DNA of 64,000 bases from Lachnospiraceae bacterium. Lineage in GTDB: Bacteria; Bacillota_A; Clostridia; Lachnospirales; Lachnospiraceae. Position 1 is the first letter of the stretch. Every line of letters starts with the position of its first letter. The stretch lies in NCBI GenBank assembly GCA_004556565.1, contig SFGN01000007.1:1-64000 (forward strand), written 5' to 3'. The position numbers and the translations under genes were made by a program. The notes below the pieces were generated by a model. The model was not told where the DNA came from. It saw only the letters and a program-made list of their open reading frames with translations, and ran no database searches. Below are positions 35,909-45,270 of the stretch, in pieces.

Positions 35909-36850
35909 TTAAACAGATGATTTTCTGAGATTTGACTCGAACAGCCGGTTATATCCAAGCCACTCCGTTCCTGTCTTATCCTTAAAAATCTCTTTCAAGG
36001 TCTGCATTTTTGCATCGGCATTGTCCGCAATATTCAATGCAACCGCCTCTGCCAGAGCCGGCTTTTTCGGGGAACCGTATTCCAGTTCACCGTGATGTGC
36101 CACAACACAGTGCTTCCACTCATTTGCCAGCTTTTCCGGAAAGCCCGGAAGGGAACGGATTGCTTCGCCGATCATTTCCACACCGATTACAATATGCCCG
36201 ATCAGCTGGCCTTCATCCGTATAATCATTATCCGGGAAAGAGGATAGTTCGCGCACTTTTCCAATATCATGGCAGATAGCTGACGCAAACAGAAGATCCC
36301 GATTAAGAATCTCATATGCCCCTGCCAGATATTCACAGAATTTCACAACACTTAATGTATGCTCCAATAACCCTCCGGCAAATCCGTGATGTACAGTCTT
36401 CGCTGCGGAATGTCCTTTAAACAGCTTGATAAAATCCTCATCTTTTACAAAATAATACTCTACGCCCCGGCGAAGCCACGGATTTGAAATGCTTCTGACA
36501 TAGCCAAGCAGTTCTTCATACATTGTATCCACACTTTTTTCAGAAGTCGGCATATAATCGGCAGGATTATAATCCCCCTCCGACGCAATGCGGAGCTGTT
36601 TGACATTAAGCTGCAGATTATTATTATATGTGATGACATCTCCCACGACCTCAACAAAATCTTTCTCGTCATAATCTGCAATTCCGCTGGAATTCGGATC
36701 CCATATTTTTCCGTCCACCGTTCCTGTCTTATCCTGAAGGATCAGGCTGTCATATGGTTTACCGTTTCGCGTCTCCGCGGTACGTTTTCCTTTGCACAGG
36801 TAAATGCTTCTGATACTGTCTCCGTCATGTAAATCTTTAATATACTTCAT
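35909..36850 (-). CDS. yhaM: 3'-5' exoribonuclease YhaM family
   Basis: HD-domain exoribonuclease of 313 residues. The N-terminal OB-fold domain (residues about 1-95, LQDKTGTVDGKIWD) binds nucleic acid. The HD domain has GGLLEHTLSVVKFC, the metal pair in AICHDIGKVREL and later VVAHHGELEYGSPKKP. Length matches YhaM of B. subtilis (about 314). It is the first of a pair with rlmD. Confidence 0.9.
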   Translation of the reverse strand: MKYIKDLHDGDSIRSIYLCKGKRTAETRNGKPYDSLILQDKTGTVDGKIWDPNSSGIADYDEKDFVEVVGDVITYNNNLQLNVKQLRIASEGDYNPADYMPTSEKSVDTMYEELLGYVRSISNPWLRRGVEYYFVKDEDFIKLFKGHSAAKTVHHGFAGGLLEHTLSVVKFCEYLAGAYEILNRDLLFASAICHDIGKVRELSSFPDNDYTDEGQLIGHIVIGVEMIGEAIRSLPGFPEKLANEWKHCVVAHHGELEYGSPKKPALAEAVALNIADNADAKMQTLKEIFKDKTGTEWLGYNRLFESNLRKSSV

Positions 36851-36990
36851 TACTGATATAACCTCTTTCTGTCCGGCTTCGATTTTTCTATTTCTTTTCG
36901 TCTTTAATTTTTCTATCTTCCTGTTTTGTTATTACTCTTCTGTTTTCTGTCCTGTTATTTTTCTTCTGTTTCTCTGCTTCTCAGCAGGTT

Positions 36991-38271
36991 TTACTCCTGG
37001 CTTCCGACAGTCACGGTAAATTCCACATCCACATATCCGTCCAGCCCCCGGCGTTTGCCCTGTATTTTCACGTTTTGTCCTTTTGAGCACGCCAGGACAG
37101 CTTTCTCATAGGTTGATGTCCCGGTGATATCCGTATCGTCTATTTTCTGTAATATATCTCCATTCTGGATTCCGGCCGCCATGGCGGGTGAATCCGTCCC
37201 TACTTTCGTCACATACATTCCGGTCGGAATATCCTGCTGTTCAGAGATTTCCGCGGTAATGGTCAATCCATGTACCCCCACATAAGGGACGCTCTCTCCA
37301 TTAAGCAGCAGCTCCAGCACTGACTTCAGATCTGAAATTGCCAATGCATTTGCCGTAGTACTTTTGGCATCTTCCCAAAGTCCGTCCCTAATCATTCCCA
37401 CCATTTCGCCTTTTTGATTAAAGAGAAATCCTGTCCCGCCGACAACAGATGCAATGTCAGTAGCGATCACATCACACTTACCATCTGAAAACACCTCATC
37501 ATACTCTGTAGAACTGACAATCCCGTATCCTACGCCTCCTGAATACCCAAACATATTGCCCAGTGCAATCACCACGTCACCCCTGGACACGCTGTAGGAA
37601 TTTCCAAGCTTTGCCGTTTTGATCGCACTCCATGTACCTTCCGTAATTTCGGATCTGTTCACAGAAAATACCGCCAGCCCACGGTTTTCATCCTGTTTTT
37701 TTAAAATGGCAGAATACTCACTTTTATCACAAAATGTCACGGTCCAGCTGCTTCCCCGACTGCAGATTTTATTATCGACAAGAATCAGAAGTTCCCGTCC
37801 GTTATCAGCAGTAATCAGCCCTGACATAGTTTCCTGATTCCCGCTTTTATCAGGTATCTCATCATCCTCTTCCGCCACACACACAGATACCACACTCTGC
37901 TCTGCCTCATCCGCAGTCTGGTACATGCTCTGCATGATCGTTCGATAGCTGTCTGCCGTCAGCTCAGGAGACGCAGCCTGTGCCCCGGTTTCCCCGACCG
38001 TTTCATTCAGAGAAGTGTCAGCGTCATCCTCAGGTATTGTAACTTCCTGCATATCTTTGCCGGCTGTATCATCCACCCATGGTTTTAATGCATAAAAACC
38101 GCCGCAGGCAAAAATACCAAATACAAATCCACAAATAGCTGTTTTTAAAATCTGTGCCCGCACCTGCTTTTTGCTGACCGGCTTGGGTTTGATCGTTTCT
38201 TTTAGGAAATCATAGGAGCTGCTTTCATCGCTCTCCTGCTGTCTCCTGTTTTTATTATTTCCGTCCATCAT
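36991..38271 (-). CDS. HtrA/DegP-like membrane protein lacking the catalytic triad
   Basis: Protein of 426 residues with a cytoplasmic basic N-terminus, one membrane segment (about 41-62), a trypsin-like domain (about 120-325) and a PDZ domain (about 328-420, with GMYVTKVGTDSPAMAAGIQNGD in two blocks). It resembles S1C proteases, but the triad positions are changed: the usual TNxHV is LVDNKI (164-169), DLAV is GLAV (198-201), and GNSGG is VVGGTG (276-281, Gly at the Ser position). So it is probably a non-proteolytic relative acting as a scaffold or sensor. I choose the ATG at 38271 after GGAGG; the earlier ATG at 38385 lacks a site. Confidence 0.8.
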   Translation of the reverse strand: MMDGNNKNRRQQESDESSSYDFLKETIKPKPVSKKQVRAQILKTAICGFVFGIFACGGFYALKPWVDDTAGKDMQEVTIPEDDADTSLNETVGETGAQAASPELTADSYRTIMQSMYQTADEAEQSVVSVCVAEEDDEIPDKSGNQETMSGLITADNGRELLILVDNKICSRGSSWTVTFCDKSEYSAILKKQDENRGLAVFSVNRSEITEGTWSAIKTAKLGNSYSVSRGDVVIALGNMFGYSGGVGYGIVSSTEYDEVFSDGKCDVIATDIASVVGGTGFLFNQKGEMVGMIRDGLWEDAKSTTANALAISDLKSVLELLLNGESVPYVGVHGLTITAEISEQQDIPTGMYVTKVGTDSPAMAAGIQNGDILQKIDDTDITGTSTYEKAVLACSKGQNVKIQGKRRGLDGYVDVEFTVTVGSQE

Positions 38272-38436
38272 CCTGCTGCCCTCCGCGCCACCTCCGCCAC
38301 AATGTTTCTTAAACCACTGGTTCTTCTGGTTATTTTCAGAACACCGTGCAGAAATAGATACTGAACCCAACAAGTAAAGCGGCATCCGGAATATCTGAAG
38401 TGTTCCATCCGCTTCTTCTGCTACCCTTTACGTTAC

Positions 38437-38465
38437 AGTATAACCGATTCATAAAAATTGTTCAA
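38437..38465 (-). promoter_or_regulatory. Promoter of the HtrA-like gene
   Basis: On the minus strand -35 TTGAAC (38460-38465) and -10 TATACT (38437-38442) are spaced by 17 bases, leaving a leader of about 160 bases before the chosen start. Confidence 0.65.
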
Positions 38466-38733
38466 TGACTTATCCTCTCCATTTCATGGAAGATAAAATT
38501 TTTCTTTCTGTTTGCCTTTTCAACCTTCATCAAATAAGGTAAAATGTACCTGTAAAATTTCCCTTTTACCAAAACGGCATCCGCGGATTGCTGCACATCC
38601 GGTGATTTTGCAATCCGAATAAAGTAACAGTTCAGCCCGCGCCATTCACAAAAGATTTACACTATAGATAGATTATAACCTGTTGTCACAGGTAATTCAT
38701 GCTGCCGGAAACGGCAGCGGAACGGAGATAAAT
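38466..38733. other. Intergenic region upstream of mutS2
   Basis: No gene seen. It contains a hairpin with arms CGGATTG (38584-38590) and CAATCCG (38611-38617), and a solo copy of the MITE end, GTAACAGTTCAGC (38624-38636), extended by CCGCGCCATTCACAAAA. I found no strong consensus promoter for mutS2, though TTTACA and TATAAC-like hexamers occur near 38655-38680. Confidence 0.4.
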
Positions 38734-41109
38734 ATGAACCAGAAAACATTAATCAAACTGGAATTTGATAAAATTATAACTCTTCTGGAAGATCAGGCTT
38801 CTTCCTTCCGAGGGAAACAGCTTTGCCGCAGGATAAAACCTTACACGGATCTGGAACATATCAATACGTTGCAGGAACAGACCGCGGCAGCTTTTACCCG
38901 TATCGTGAAAAAGGGAAGGCTTTCTTTTTCGGATGTATTTCCGGTAGAGGATTCCATGAAGCGTCTGGAAGTGGGCGGTACGCTGGGAAGCGCAGAGCTT
39001 TTACGCATTCAGAAACTTCTGAATGCCGCTTCCCGTGCAAAAAGTTACGGACGCCATGAAATCCGGGATGACCTGGAGGACTGCCTTGACGCTTTATTTG
39101 AACAGATTGAGCCTCTGACGCTGCTTGCAGACGAAATCGGACGCTGCATTATAAGCGAAGATGAAATCAGCGATGATGCCAGCTCCACCCTGAAAAGAAT
39201 CCGCCGTCTGATTGACGGCATGAACGATAAGGTACACTCGACTCTGAACGGACTTGTAAATGGCTCCCTTCGGACTTATCTGCAGGATCCGATTATCACC
39301 ATGCGCGGCGACCGCTACTGTGTCCCGGTAAAATCTGAATATAAGAATCAGGTGCCGGGCATGATCCACGACCAGTCATCAACAGGCTCAACGCTCTTTA
39401 TCGAACCGATGGCTGTCGTAAAACTGAACAATGACCTGATGGAATTATATGCCAAAGAGCAGGAGGAAATTCAGGTCATCCTCGCCCGCCTGAGCGCAGA
39501 TGCGGCCGGTTACGTGGAGGAAATCCGGACGGACTACCGGACGCTGACCGATCTGGACTTTATTTTTGCAAGAGGACAGCTTGCACTTTCCATGCGGGGC
39601 AGCCGTCCTGTTTTCAACACACAGCGGCGCATCCGGATACGAGATGGAAGACACCCGCTTCTGGATCCTAAAACTGTTGTTCCCATCAGCCTGACACTTG
39701 GCGATGACTTCGACATGCTGATCGTGACAGGCCCGAACACCGGCGGAAAAACGGTTTCTTTAAAAACCGTCGGGCTTTTCACATTAATTGGACAGGCAGG
39801 ACTCCATATTCCGGCGTCTGACCGCTCCGAACTGGCTGTATTCCGGCAAATCTATGCTGATATCGGGGACGAACAGAGTATTGAACAGAGCTTAAGTACC
39901 TTTTCCTCCCATATGACAAATATTGTATCCTTCCTGAAAAAGGTTGACGAACAGTCACTTGTCTTATTTGATGAACTTGGTGCCGGAACAGACCCGACTG
40001 AAGGTGCCGCACTTGCCACCGCGATTTTATCTTATCTCCATAAGAGAGGAATACGCACAATGGCAACTACCCACTATAGCGAGCTGAAAGTTTATGCGCT
40101 GACAACACCGGGCGTTGAGAATGCCTGCTGTGAGTTTGACGTGGAAAGCCTGCGCCCTACTTACCGGCTGTTGATCGGAATTCCGGGTAAAAGCAATGCC
40201 TTTGCCATTTCCGGGAAAATCGGCCTTCCTGATTATATTATCGAAGATGCAAAAAAGCGCCTGTCAGAACAGGATGCCTCGTTTGAAGATTTGATTGCCG
40301 ATCTGGAAAACAGCAGACGTATTATTGAAAAAGAACGGGAAGAAATTCAGGCTTATAAGAGGGAAGTAGAAGCCCTGAAATCAAAAATAAAGAAAAAAGA
40401 AGAAAAAATGGATGAGCAGAAAGAACGCATATTGCGCGAAGCCAATGAAAAAGCCGGCGTAATTTTGCGCGAAGCTAAGGAACTGGCAGATGAGACCATG
40501 AAGAACTTCCGAAAATTCAGCACGGAAAATATTTCTGCGGCCGAAATGGAGAAGGAGCGGGAACGTCTGCGTAAGAAGATACAGGATACTTCCCAGGCTT
40601 CTGCGATGAAAGCTCCTACACCGAGGAAGGTTCACAAGGCATCTGAATTTACGCCGGGCACTTCTGTCAAAGTACTGAGCCTGAACCTGACCGGAACCGT
40701 GACATCTCTTCCGGATTCCCGTGGAAATGTTACCGTCCAGATGGGAATTATGCGTTCACAGGCCGCTATTTCCGACCTTGAGATTATCGAGGAGACACCT
40801 TCCTACAGTCCGAAGAAACCTCAGCGTACCGGAAGCGGACAGATTAAAATGAGTAAATCTCTTTCCGTAAGCCCGGAAATCAATCTTATCGGCAGAACCG
40901 TGGATGAGGCGATCTCAGAACTGGACAAATATCTCGATGACGCGCTCCTGTCACATCTGGGAAGCGTCCGCATCGTACACGGAAAAGGAACCGGGGCTTT
41001 AAGAAAGGGAATCCATGAGTATCTCCGCCGCCAGAAGCATGTCAAATCGTACCGCCTGGCAGAATTTGGCGAGGGAGATGCCGGTGTAACAATTGTGGAA
41101 TTCAAATAA
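38734..41109 (+). CDS. mutS2: MutS2 family ATPase/nuclease
   Basis: MutS2 is a DNA-clamp ATPase that suppresses homologous recombination and, in Bacilli, splits collided ribosomes. The 791-residue protein starts MNQKTLIKLEFDKII, after GGAGATAAAT. It has the core clamp region, Walker A TGPNTGGKTVSLKT, Walker B LVLFDELGAGTDPTEG, the composite ATTHYSELK motif, a long coiled coil (about 510-610), a KOW-like region and a C-terminal Smr domain with VHGKGTGALRKG. All key motifs are intact. Confidence 0.95.
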   Translation: MNQKTLIKLEFDKIITLLEDQASSFRGKQLCRRIKPYTDLEHINTLQEQTAAAFTRIVKKGRLSFSDVFPVEDSMKRLEVGGTLGSAELLRIQKLLNAASRAKSYGRHEIRDDLEDCLDALFEQIEPLTLLADEIGRCIISEDEISDDASSTLKRIRRLIDGMNDKVHSTLNGLVNGSLRTYLQDPIITMRGDRYCVPVKSEYKNQVPGMIHDQSSTGSTLFIEPMAVVKLNNDLMELYAKEQEEIQVILARLSADAAGYVEEIRTDYRTLTDLDFIFARGQLALSMRGSRPVFNTQRRIRIRDGRHPLLDPKTVVPISLTLGDDFDMLIVTGPNTGGKTVSLKTVGLFTLIGQAGLHIPASDRSELAVFRQIYADIGDEQSIEQSLSTFSSHMTNIVSFLKKVDEQSLVLFDELGAGTDPTEGAALATAILSYLHKRGIRTMATTHYSELKVYALTTPGVENACCEFDVESLRPTYRLLIGIPGKSNAFAISGKIGLPDYIIEDAKKRLSEQDASFEDLIADLENSRRIIEKEREEIQAYKREVEALKSKIKKKEEKMDEQKERILREANEKAGVILREAKELADETMKNFRKFSTENISAAEMEKERERLRKKIQDTSQASAMKAPTPRKVHKASEFTPGTSVKVLSLNLTGTVTSLPDSRGNVTVQMGIMRSQAAISDLEIIEETPSYSPKKPQRTGSGQIKMSKSLSVSPEINLIGRTVDEAISELDKYLDDALLSHLGSVRIVHGKGTGALRKGIHEYLRRQKHVKSYRLAEFGEGDAGVTIVEFK

Positions 41110-41139
41110 CAGAACAATGATAAGAAACGGAGGTATGTC

Positions 41140-41850
41140 ATGGTTACAAAACAAAAAATTCTGATTGTTGATGATGATGAAAATATTGCAGAGCTGATTT
41201 CGCTCTATTTAATGAAAGAATGTTTCGATACGAAGATAGTATATGACGGTGAGGAAGCACTTCGGGTGTTTGATACCTATCGGCCGAATCTGATTATCCT
41301 CGACCTGATGCTTCCGGGCATCGACGGCTATCAGGTCTGCCGCGAAATTCATGCAAAATCCCAGACACCGATCATCATGCTTTCGGCAAAAGGAGAAGTG
41401 TTTGACAAGGTTCTGGGACTGGAGCTTGGCGCAGATGATTATATGATGAAGCCCTTTGATTCTAAGGAACTCGTAGCAAGAGTGCGTGCGGTGCTGCGCC
41501 GCTATCAGCCTGTAAAGCAGGAAGCTCCCCCGGCCGAAAAGGTGAAATGCGTTGAATATGAAGGACTGACCATTAACCTTACAAACTACTCTGTTGTCTG
41601 TGACGGCAAACCGGTGGAAATGCCTCCGAAGGAACTGGAGCTTTTATACTTTCTTGCAGCTTCGCCAAACCAGGTATTTACAAGGGAACAGCTCCTTGAT
41701 CAGATATGGGGTTATGAATATGTAGGAGACACCCGCACCGTGGATGTGCATATCAAACGTCTCCGGGAAAAACTCAAAGACCACGAAACCTGGAGTCTGG
41801 GAACCGTCTGGGGAATCGGCTATAAATTTAACGTAAACAGAGGATTCTAA
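41140..41850 (+). CDS. OmpR/PhoB-family response regulator
   Basis: Regulator of 236 residues with an N-terminal receiver (acidic cluster VDDDEN, phospho-acceptor Asp55 in IILDLMLPG, Lys in MMKPFDSKEL) and a C-terminal winged helix (MPPKELELLYFL, VDVHIKRLREKL, GTVWGIGYKF). GGAGG precedes the ATG. It is followed 20 bases later by its kinase and lies 30 bases after mutS2, so read-through from mutS2 is likely. Confidence 0.92.
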   Translation: MVTKQKILIVDDDENIAELISLYLMKECFDTKIVYDGEEALRVFDTYRPNLIILDLMLPGIDGYQVCREIHAKSQTPIIMLSAKGEVFDKVLGLELGADDYMMKPFDSKELVARVRAVLRRYQPVKQEAPPAEKVKCVEYEGLTINLTNYSVVCDGKPVEMPPKELELLYFLAASPNQVFTREQLLDQIWGYEYVGDTRTVDVHIKRLREKLKDHETWSLGTVWGIGYKFNVNRGF

Positions 41851-41870
41851 AATAAAGAGATGTGGCTATT

Positions 41871-43295
41871 ATGAAACATACAAGTACACTTTACCTGAAA
41901 TTTATTCTGATATATATTATATTTGGTTTTTTGTGCATGTTCACCACTTCCACTCTTGGAAATGAGCTGATGCTCAGCGGCATCAAAAAAAACACCTCAG
42001 AAAAACTGTACGAGGAAGCCAATGTACTTGCTTCCTCGTATCTTCCGTCCTATTTCAGCGGAAATGTTACGGACTGGAGTGTTAATTTACAGCTAAATGC
42101 CATGAAAACTTATCTGGACTGTTCCATCTGGTTTGTAAATGCGGACGGTTCCCTGATCACGGCATCAACGCAGGACGGCACAAAAGCACCCGAGATCATC
42201 CAGGATTTTAATCCTGCCGAGACCGGGGGCAGCCTGTACGTCATCGGTGACTACCACGGATACTTTGACGAGGATGTTATGACCATTATGGCACCTGTCA
42301 TCCAGGGCTTCTATACCCGCGGATATCTTCTGATGCATGCCCCGATCTCCGTCCTTAAAGACCGCTGTAATCAGATGATGCGGCCCGTTCAGATTACGGT
42401 GGCTGTCATTTATCTGATCTCAATAATCTTCCTGATAGCATTCTATTTCCTGATTTACAGAGTGCTGCGTCATATTACCGAAGCCGCCAGGCAGTATGCT
42501 TCCGGCAATCTGGATTATGAGATCCCGATTCACACAGAAGATGAATTTGGATATCTGTCTGCTTCCCTGAACTATATGTCATCTCATCTTCGGGATATGG
42601 AAGATTATCAGAAGAAAATCGTAGGAAATGTTTCCCATGATTTCCGTTCTCCGCTGACATCCATCAAAGGGTATGTGGAGGCAATGACTGACGGGACTAT
42701 TCCTCCGGAGCTCCATGACAAGTATTTGAAAATTATTTTATTTGAAACAGAAAGACTGACGGATCTGACCCGTGACCTGCTGACCCTGAATGAATTTGAT
42801 ACTAAAGAATTGATGCTCACCAAGACTGAGTTTGATGTTCAGGAAATGATTAAGCGTACAGCAGCAACCTTTGAAGTGATCTGCACGGGAAAACACATTT
42901 CCATCCAGCTTTTGCTGCTTCCCGGCAGCGTGACGGTATATGCTGACTCCGGAAAAATCCAGCAGGTTCTTTACAACCTGATTGACAATGCAATTAAATT
43001 CAGTGAACATGACTCCGTCGTCACAGTTGAAGTTACGGAAAAAACCGGAAAGGCATATATTTCCGTCAAAGACTCCGGTATCGGAATTCCCAGAAAGGAT
43101 CTTCAAAAAATATGGGAACGTTTTTATAAATCCGATGCATCGCGCGGAAAAGATAAAAAAGGTACCGGTCTTGGGCTGGCCATTGTAAAAGAAGCTATCC
43201 AGGCGCATGATGAACGTATCAATGTTATCAGTACAGAAGGGGTCGGAACCGAATTTATCTTTTCCCTGACATTGGTAAACCCGAAGAAAAGATGA
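41871..43295 (+). CDS. Sensor histidine kinase
   Basis: Kinase of 474 residues. Membrane segments at about 8-28 and 173-195 enclose an extracellular sensor of about 140 residues with a PAS/Cache-like character. The HAMP domain (about 197-250) leads to phospho-acceptor His256 in NVSHDFRSPLTSIKGY and a HATPase domain with NLIDNAIKF, DSGIGIP and GTGLGLAIVKE. I start at MKHTSTLYLKF; a GTG three codons upstream is too close to AAAGAG. It partners the response regulator before it; the signal is unknown. Confidence 0.92.
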   Translation: MKHTSTLYLKFILIYIIFGFLCMFTTSTLGNELMLSGIKKNTSEKLYEEANVLASSYLPSYFSGNVTDWSVNLQLNAMKTYLDCSIWFVNADGSLITASTQDGTKAPEIIQDFNPAETGGSLYVIGDYHGYFDEDVMTIMAPVIQGFYTRGYLLMHAPISVLKDRCNQMMRPVQITVAVIYLISIIFLIAFYFLIYRVLRHITEAARQYASGNLDYEIPIHTEDEFGYLSASLNYMSSHLRDMEDYQKKIVGNVSHDFRSPLTSIKGYVEAMTDGTIPPELHDKYLKIILFETERLTDLTRDLLTLNEFDTKELMLTKTEFDVQEMIKRTAATFEVICTGKHISIQLLLLPGSVTVYADSGKIQQVLYNLIDNAIKFSEHDSVVTVEVTEKTGKAYISVKDSGIGIPRKDLQKIWERFYKSDASRGKDKKGTGLGLAIVKEAIQAHDERINVISTEGVGTEFIFSLTLVNPKKR

Positions 43296-43388
43296 AGATA
43301 CCGACATAACGGCATTCAACCGGCTGAACTGTTACCAAATTGATATATTATATAAGAATTCAAAGTCCTGTATTTTAAGGTATTAAAA

Positions 43389-43420
43389 GTCCTGCGGCAA
43401 TAATAATTATGCCGCAGGAC
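43389..43420. terminator. Terminator between convergent genes
   Basis: Perfect 10-base arms GTCCTGCGGC and GCCGCAGGAC with a 12-base AT loop. On the minus strand it is followed by TTTTAATA, so it ends the binding-protein gene; it may also stop kinase transcripts. Confidence 0.65.
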
Positions 43421-43448
43421 AGAGGACTCCCGCAGATGGGATTCTTTT

Positions 43449-44804
43449 TTATTCATATAACATATTCTGTATGGACGCGCTGTCCAGGTTCTCACATGTC
43501 ACCCATATATATCCGGTATTCACTTCCGCCTCATTACCGATCTGAAGCACGGTTCTCGCCGCGGCAATGACAGACGCATAACCGATTCCAAACGGGTTCT
43601 GGATGACAAGTCCGGCAATCTCCCCTTTCCTGAGTGAGTCGATCTGTTCTTCCCCGCCGTCAAAACCGACCAGCACGATCGGCTGTTTTTCTTCCTCTTC
43701 CGTTTCAGCTTCTGCTTCGGTTTCTTTCCCGGAGTCCTCACCGGATGTCTCTTCATCCGCTTCCTGAACTGTCTCTTTTTCCGTTTCCTTATCTGCTTCC
43801 TGCCCTGACTCTTCAGTGGTATCCTTCTGATCGGCGGACACTGCTCTGCCCTCCGCCTTCACTGCGGAAAGCCCCAGGCGCACGGCGTTGACATTAGTTC
43901 CAAAAATCCCTTTGACCTCCGGATGCTTCCGGATATAATATTGTATGACTTCTTCATCAGACATACTGTCCGCAGAAAACTCTTTTTCTCCTTCCTCAAG
44001 CTCCGCATTCTTCTCTTCCGCAATCGCTTTTTTAAGATCTTCCAGCCTGTCACAGTAAATCGTCTCGGCTATTGTCACATCCTGATAGCTTTCTGATATC
44101 TTCTCACAAAAGCCGGCTTCCCGCTCTTTTGCAGACTCAGATGTCGAATCATGGACAAGCAAAATGACTTCTCCGCTGCCTCCGATCTCATCAGCCAGCT
44201 TATATGCACCTGTTCTGGCAGCATCATTGTTATCGGTTCCAACAGTACACTGAATACCCGGATAAGCATTTCCCGAATCCAGGGCAATAATCGGAATCCC
44301 GTTATCTGTAGCCATATCAAACTGTACGGTATATGCTGTCTCATCGATACATGCAATCGCAATAACATCCGGATCTCTGCCCATTTCCTCATCCAGTATG
44401 TTCACCTGCTCATTAAAATCTTCACTCTTAGCCGGAGCATTAAAGGTTACTTTGATTTTATCTGCCCCTTTATAGCCGAGTGCCTTATTCAAATCCTCCG
44501 CCGCCTGCATAACTCCTGCCTTAACAGTCTTCCAGTAAGCAGAAGATTCTTCCTTTCCGATTACAGATATATACGTCCCCGGCTCGAGATTCAGACCATC
44601 CGTATGACTGTATACAGACGGTGAAACAGCATTCAGATTATCCTGATAGACCGGTTCCTCATTTTTCTCGCCTGTGTAAGAATTCTGTGTTTTTTTGTCA
44701 GCGCAGCCGCCCAGAGAAATAATCAGGCCCGCCGCAACCGCCAGGGCTGTAATCCTCATTGTATTATATGTTCTGTATTTCTTCTTATTTTTTCGATTCT
44801 CCAT
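43449..44804 (-). CDS. Substrate-binding lipoprotein with an acidic insert (sugar-binding family)
   Basis: Extracellular binding protein of 451 residues in the Peripla_BP_4 group that normally serves sugar ABC importers. The signal region ends with lipobox LGGC (Cys34). The core includes YISVIGKEESSAYWKTVKAG (in two blocks), IPIIALDSGNAYPGI and VGTDNNDAARTGAYKLADEI (GTDNNDAA core). Residues about 322-374 are an insert of mostly Glu, Asp, Thr, Lys and Ser between a helix and the strand PIVLVGFDGG. No permease or ATPase gene is adjacent, so it may act as an orphan receptor, possibly for a sensor kinase. Confidence 0.8.
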   Translation of the reverse strand: MENRKNKKKYRTYNTMRITALAVAAGLIISLGGCADKKTQNSYTGEKNEEPVYQDNLNAVSPSVYSHTDGLNLEPGTYISVIGKEESSAYWKTVKAGVMQAAEDLNKALGYKGADKIKVTFNAPAKSEDFNEQVNILDEEMGRDPDVIAIACIDETAYTVQFDMATDNGIPIIALDSGNAYPGIQCTVGTDNNDAARTGAYKLADEIGGSGEVILLVHDSTSESAKEREAGFCEKISESYQDVTIAETIYCDRLEDLKKAIAEEKNAELEEGEKEFSADSMSDEEVIQYYIRKHPEVKGIFGTNVNAVRLGLSAVKAEGRAVSADQKDTTEESGQEADKETEKETVQEADEETSGEDSGKETEAEAETEEEEKQPIVLVGFDGGEEQIDSLRKGEIAGLVIQNPFGIGYASVIAAARTVLQIGNEAEVNTGYIWVTCENLDSASIQNMLYE

Positions 44805-44822
44805 TACATAAATTCTCCCCAT

Positions 44823-45270
44823 ATGCTCATTCCGCGTAAAGCGGATATTTGAAATTCAGGATTATGATAGAACAGGTGCACAGGGCTCGCCTTGCCTTCT
44901 CCCGCAAACACATACCTCGCCTGTATCTAATCTGCCGACTTATACTATACACTAAATCTGTGAAAATGAAAGGAAATTTTTCTTAAATTTTCTAAAATAT
45001 TAATTATCGTTTAAGGAACTCAAAAATGGTCCACCGGACCATTTTTTCATATGCTTGGCAACTCAAAATAGATCCACCGGACCATTTCATATGCTTGGCA
45101 ACCAAAGCATATATATGCAGGCGGAGATTCGGGCGTGAACAATCCTCCATGTTCAGCATTGCATCTGATTTAGAGCATAAAATCTCTTGTATATTTCTTA
45201 TATTTGTATTAGAATGAGGATAACAACGATGGATTATTTCCGTTGGAATACTAAGAAGGAGGTACATACC
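44823..45270. other. Intergenic region with tandem repeat, no gene seen
   Basis: This 450-base interval holds leader DNA for the lipoprotein gene (a possible minus-strand promoter with TATAGT near 44940), a two-copy tandem repeat at 45021-45102 and the upstream region of the ferredoxin gene. Open frames here have no ribosome site or family resemblance. Confidence 0.4.
45021..45102. repeat. Two-copy tandem repeat with compact hairpin
   Basis: Copy one (45021-45062) and copy two (45063-45102) share CCACCGGACCATTT and TCATATGCTTGGCAAC. In copy one, TGGTCC and GGACCA form a hairpin flanked by five As and six Ts, so it looks like a rho-independent terminator on either strand. Copy two has lost part of the left arm. 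Confidence 0.7.

Noticed and set aside
42738..43319. A 193-codon minus-strand open frame opposite the kinase gene
   Set aside because: The plus-strand kinase has complete catalytic motifs through this region.
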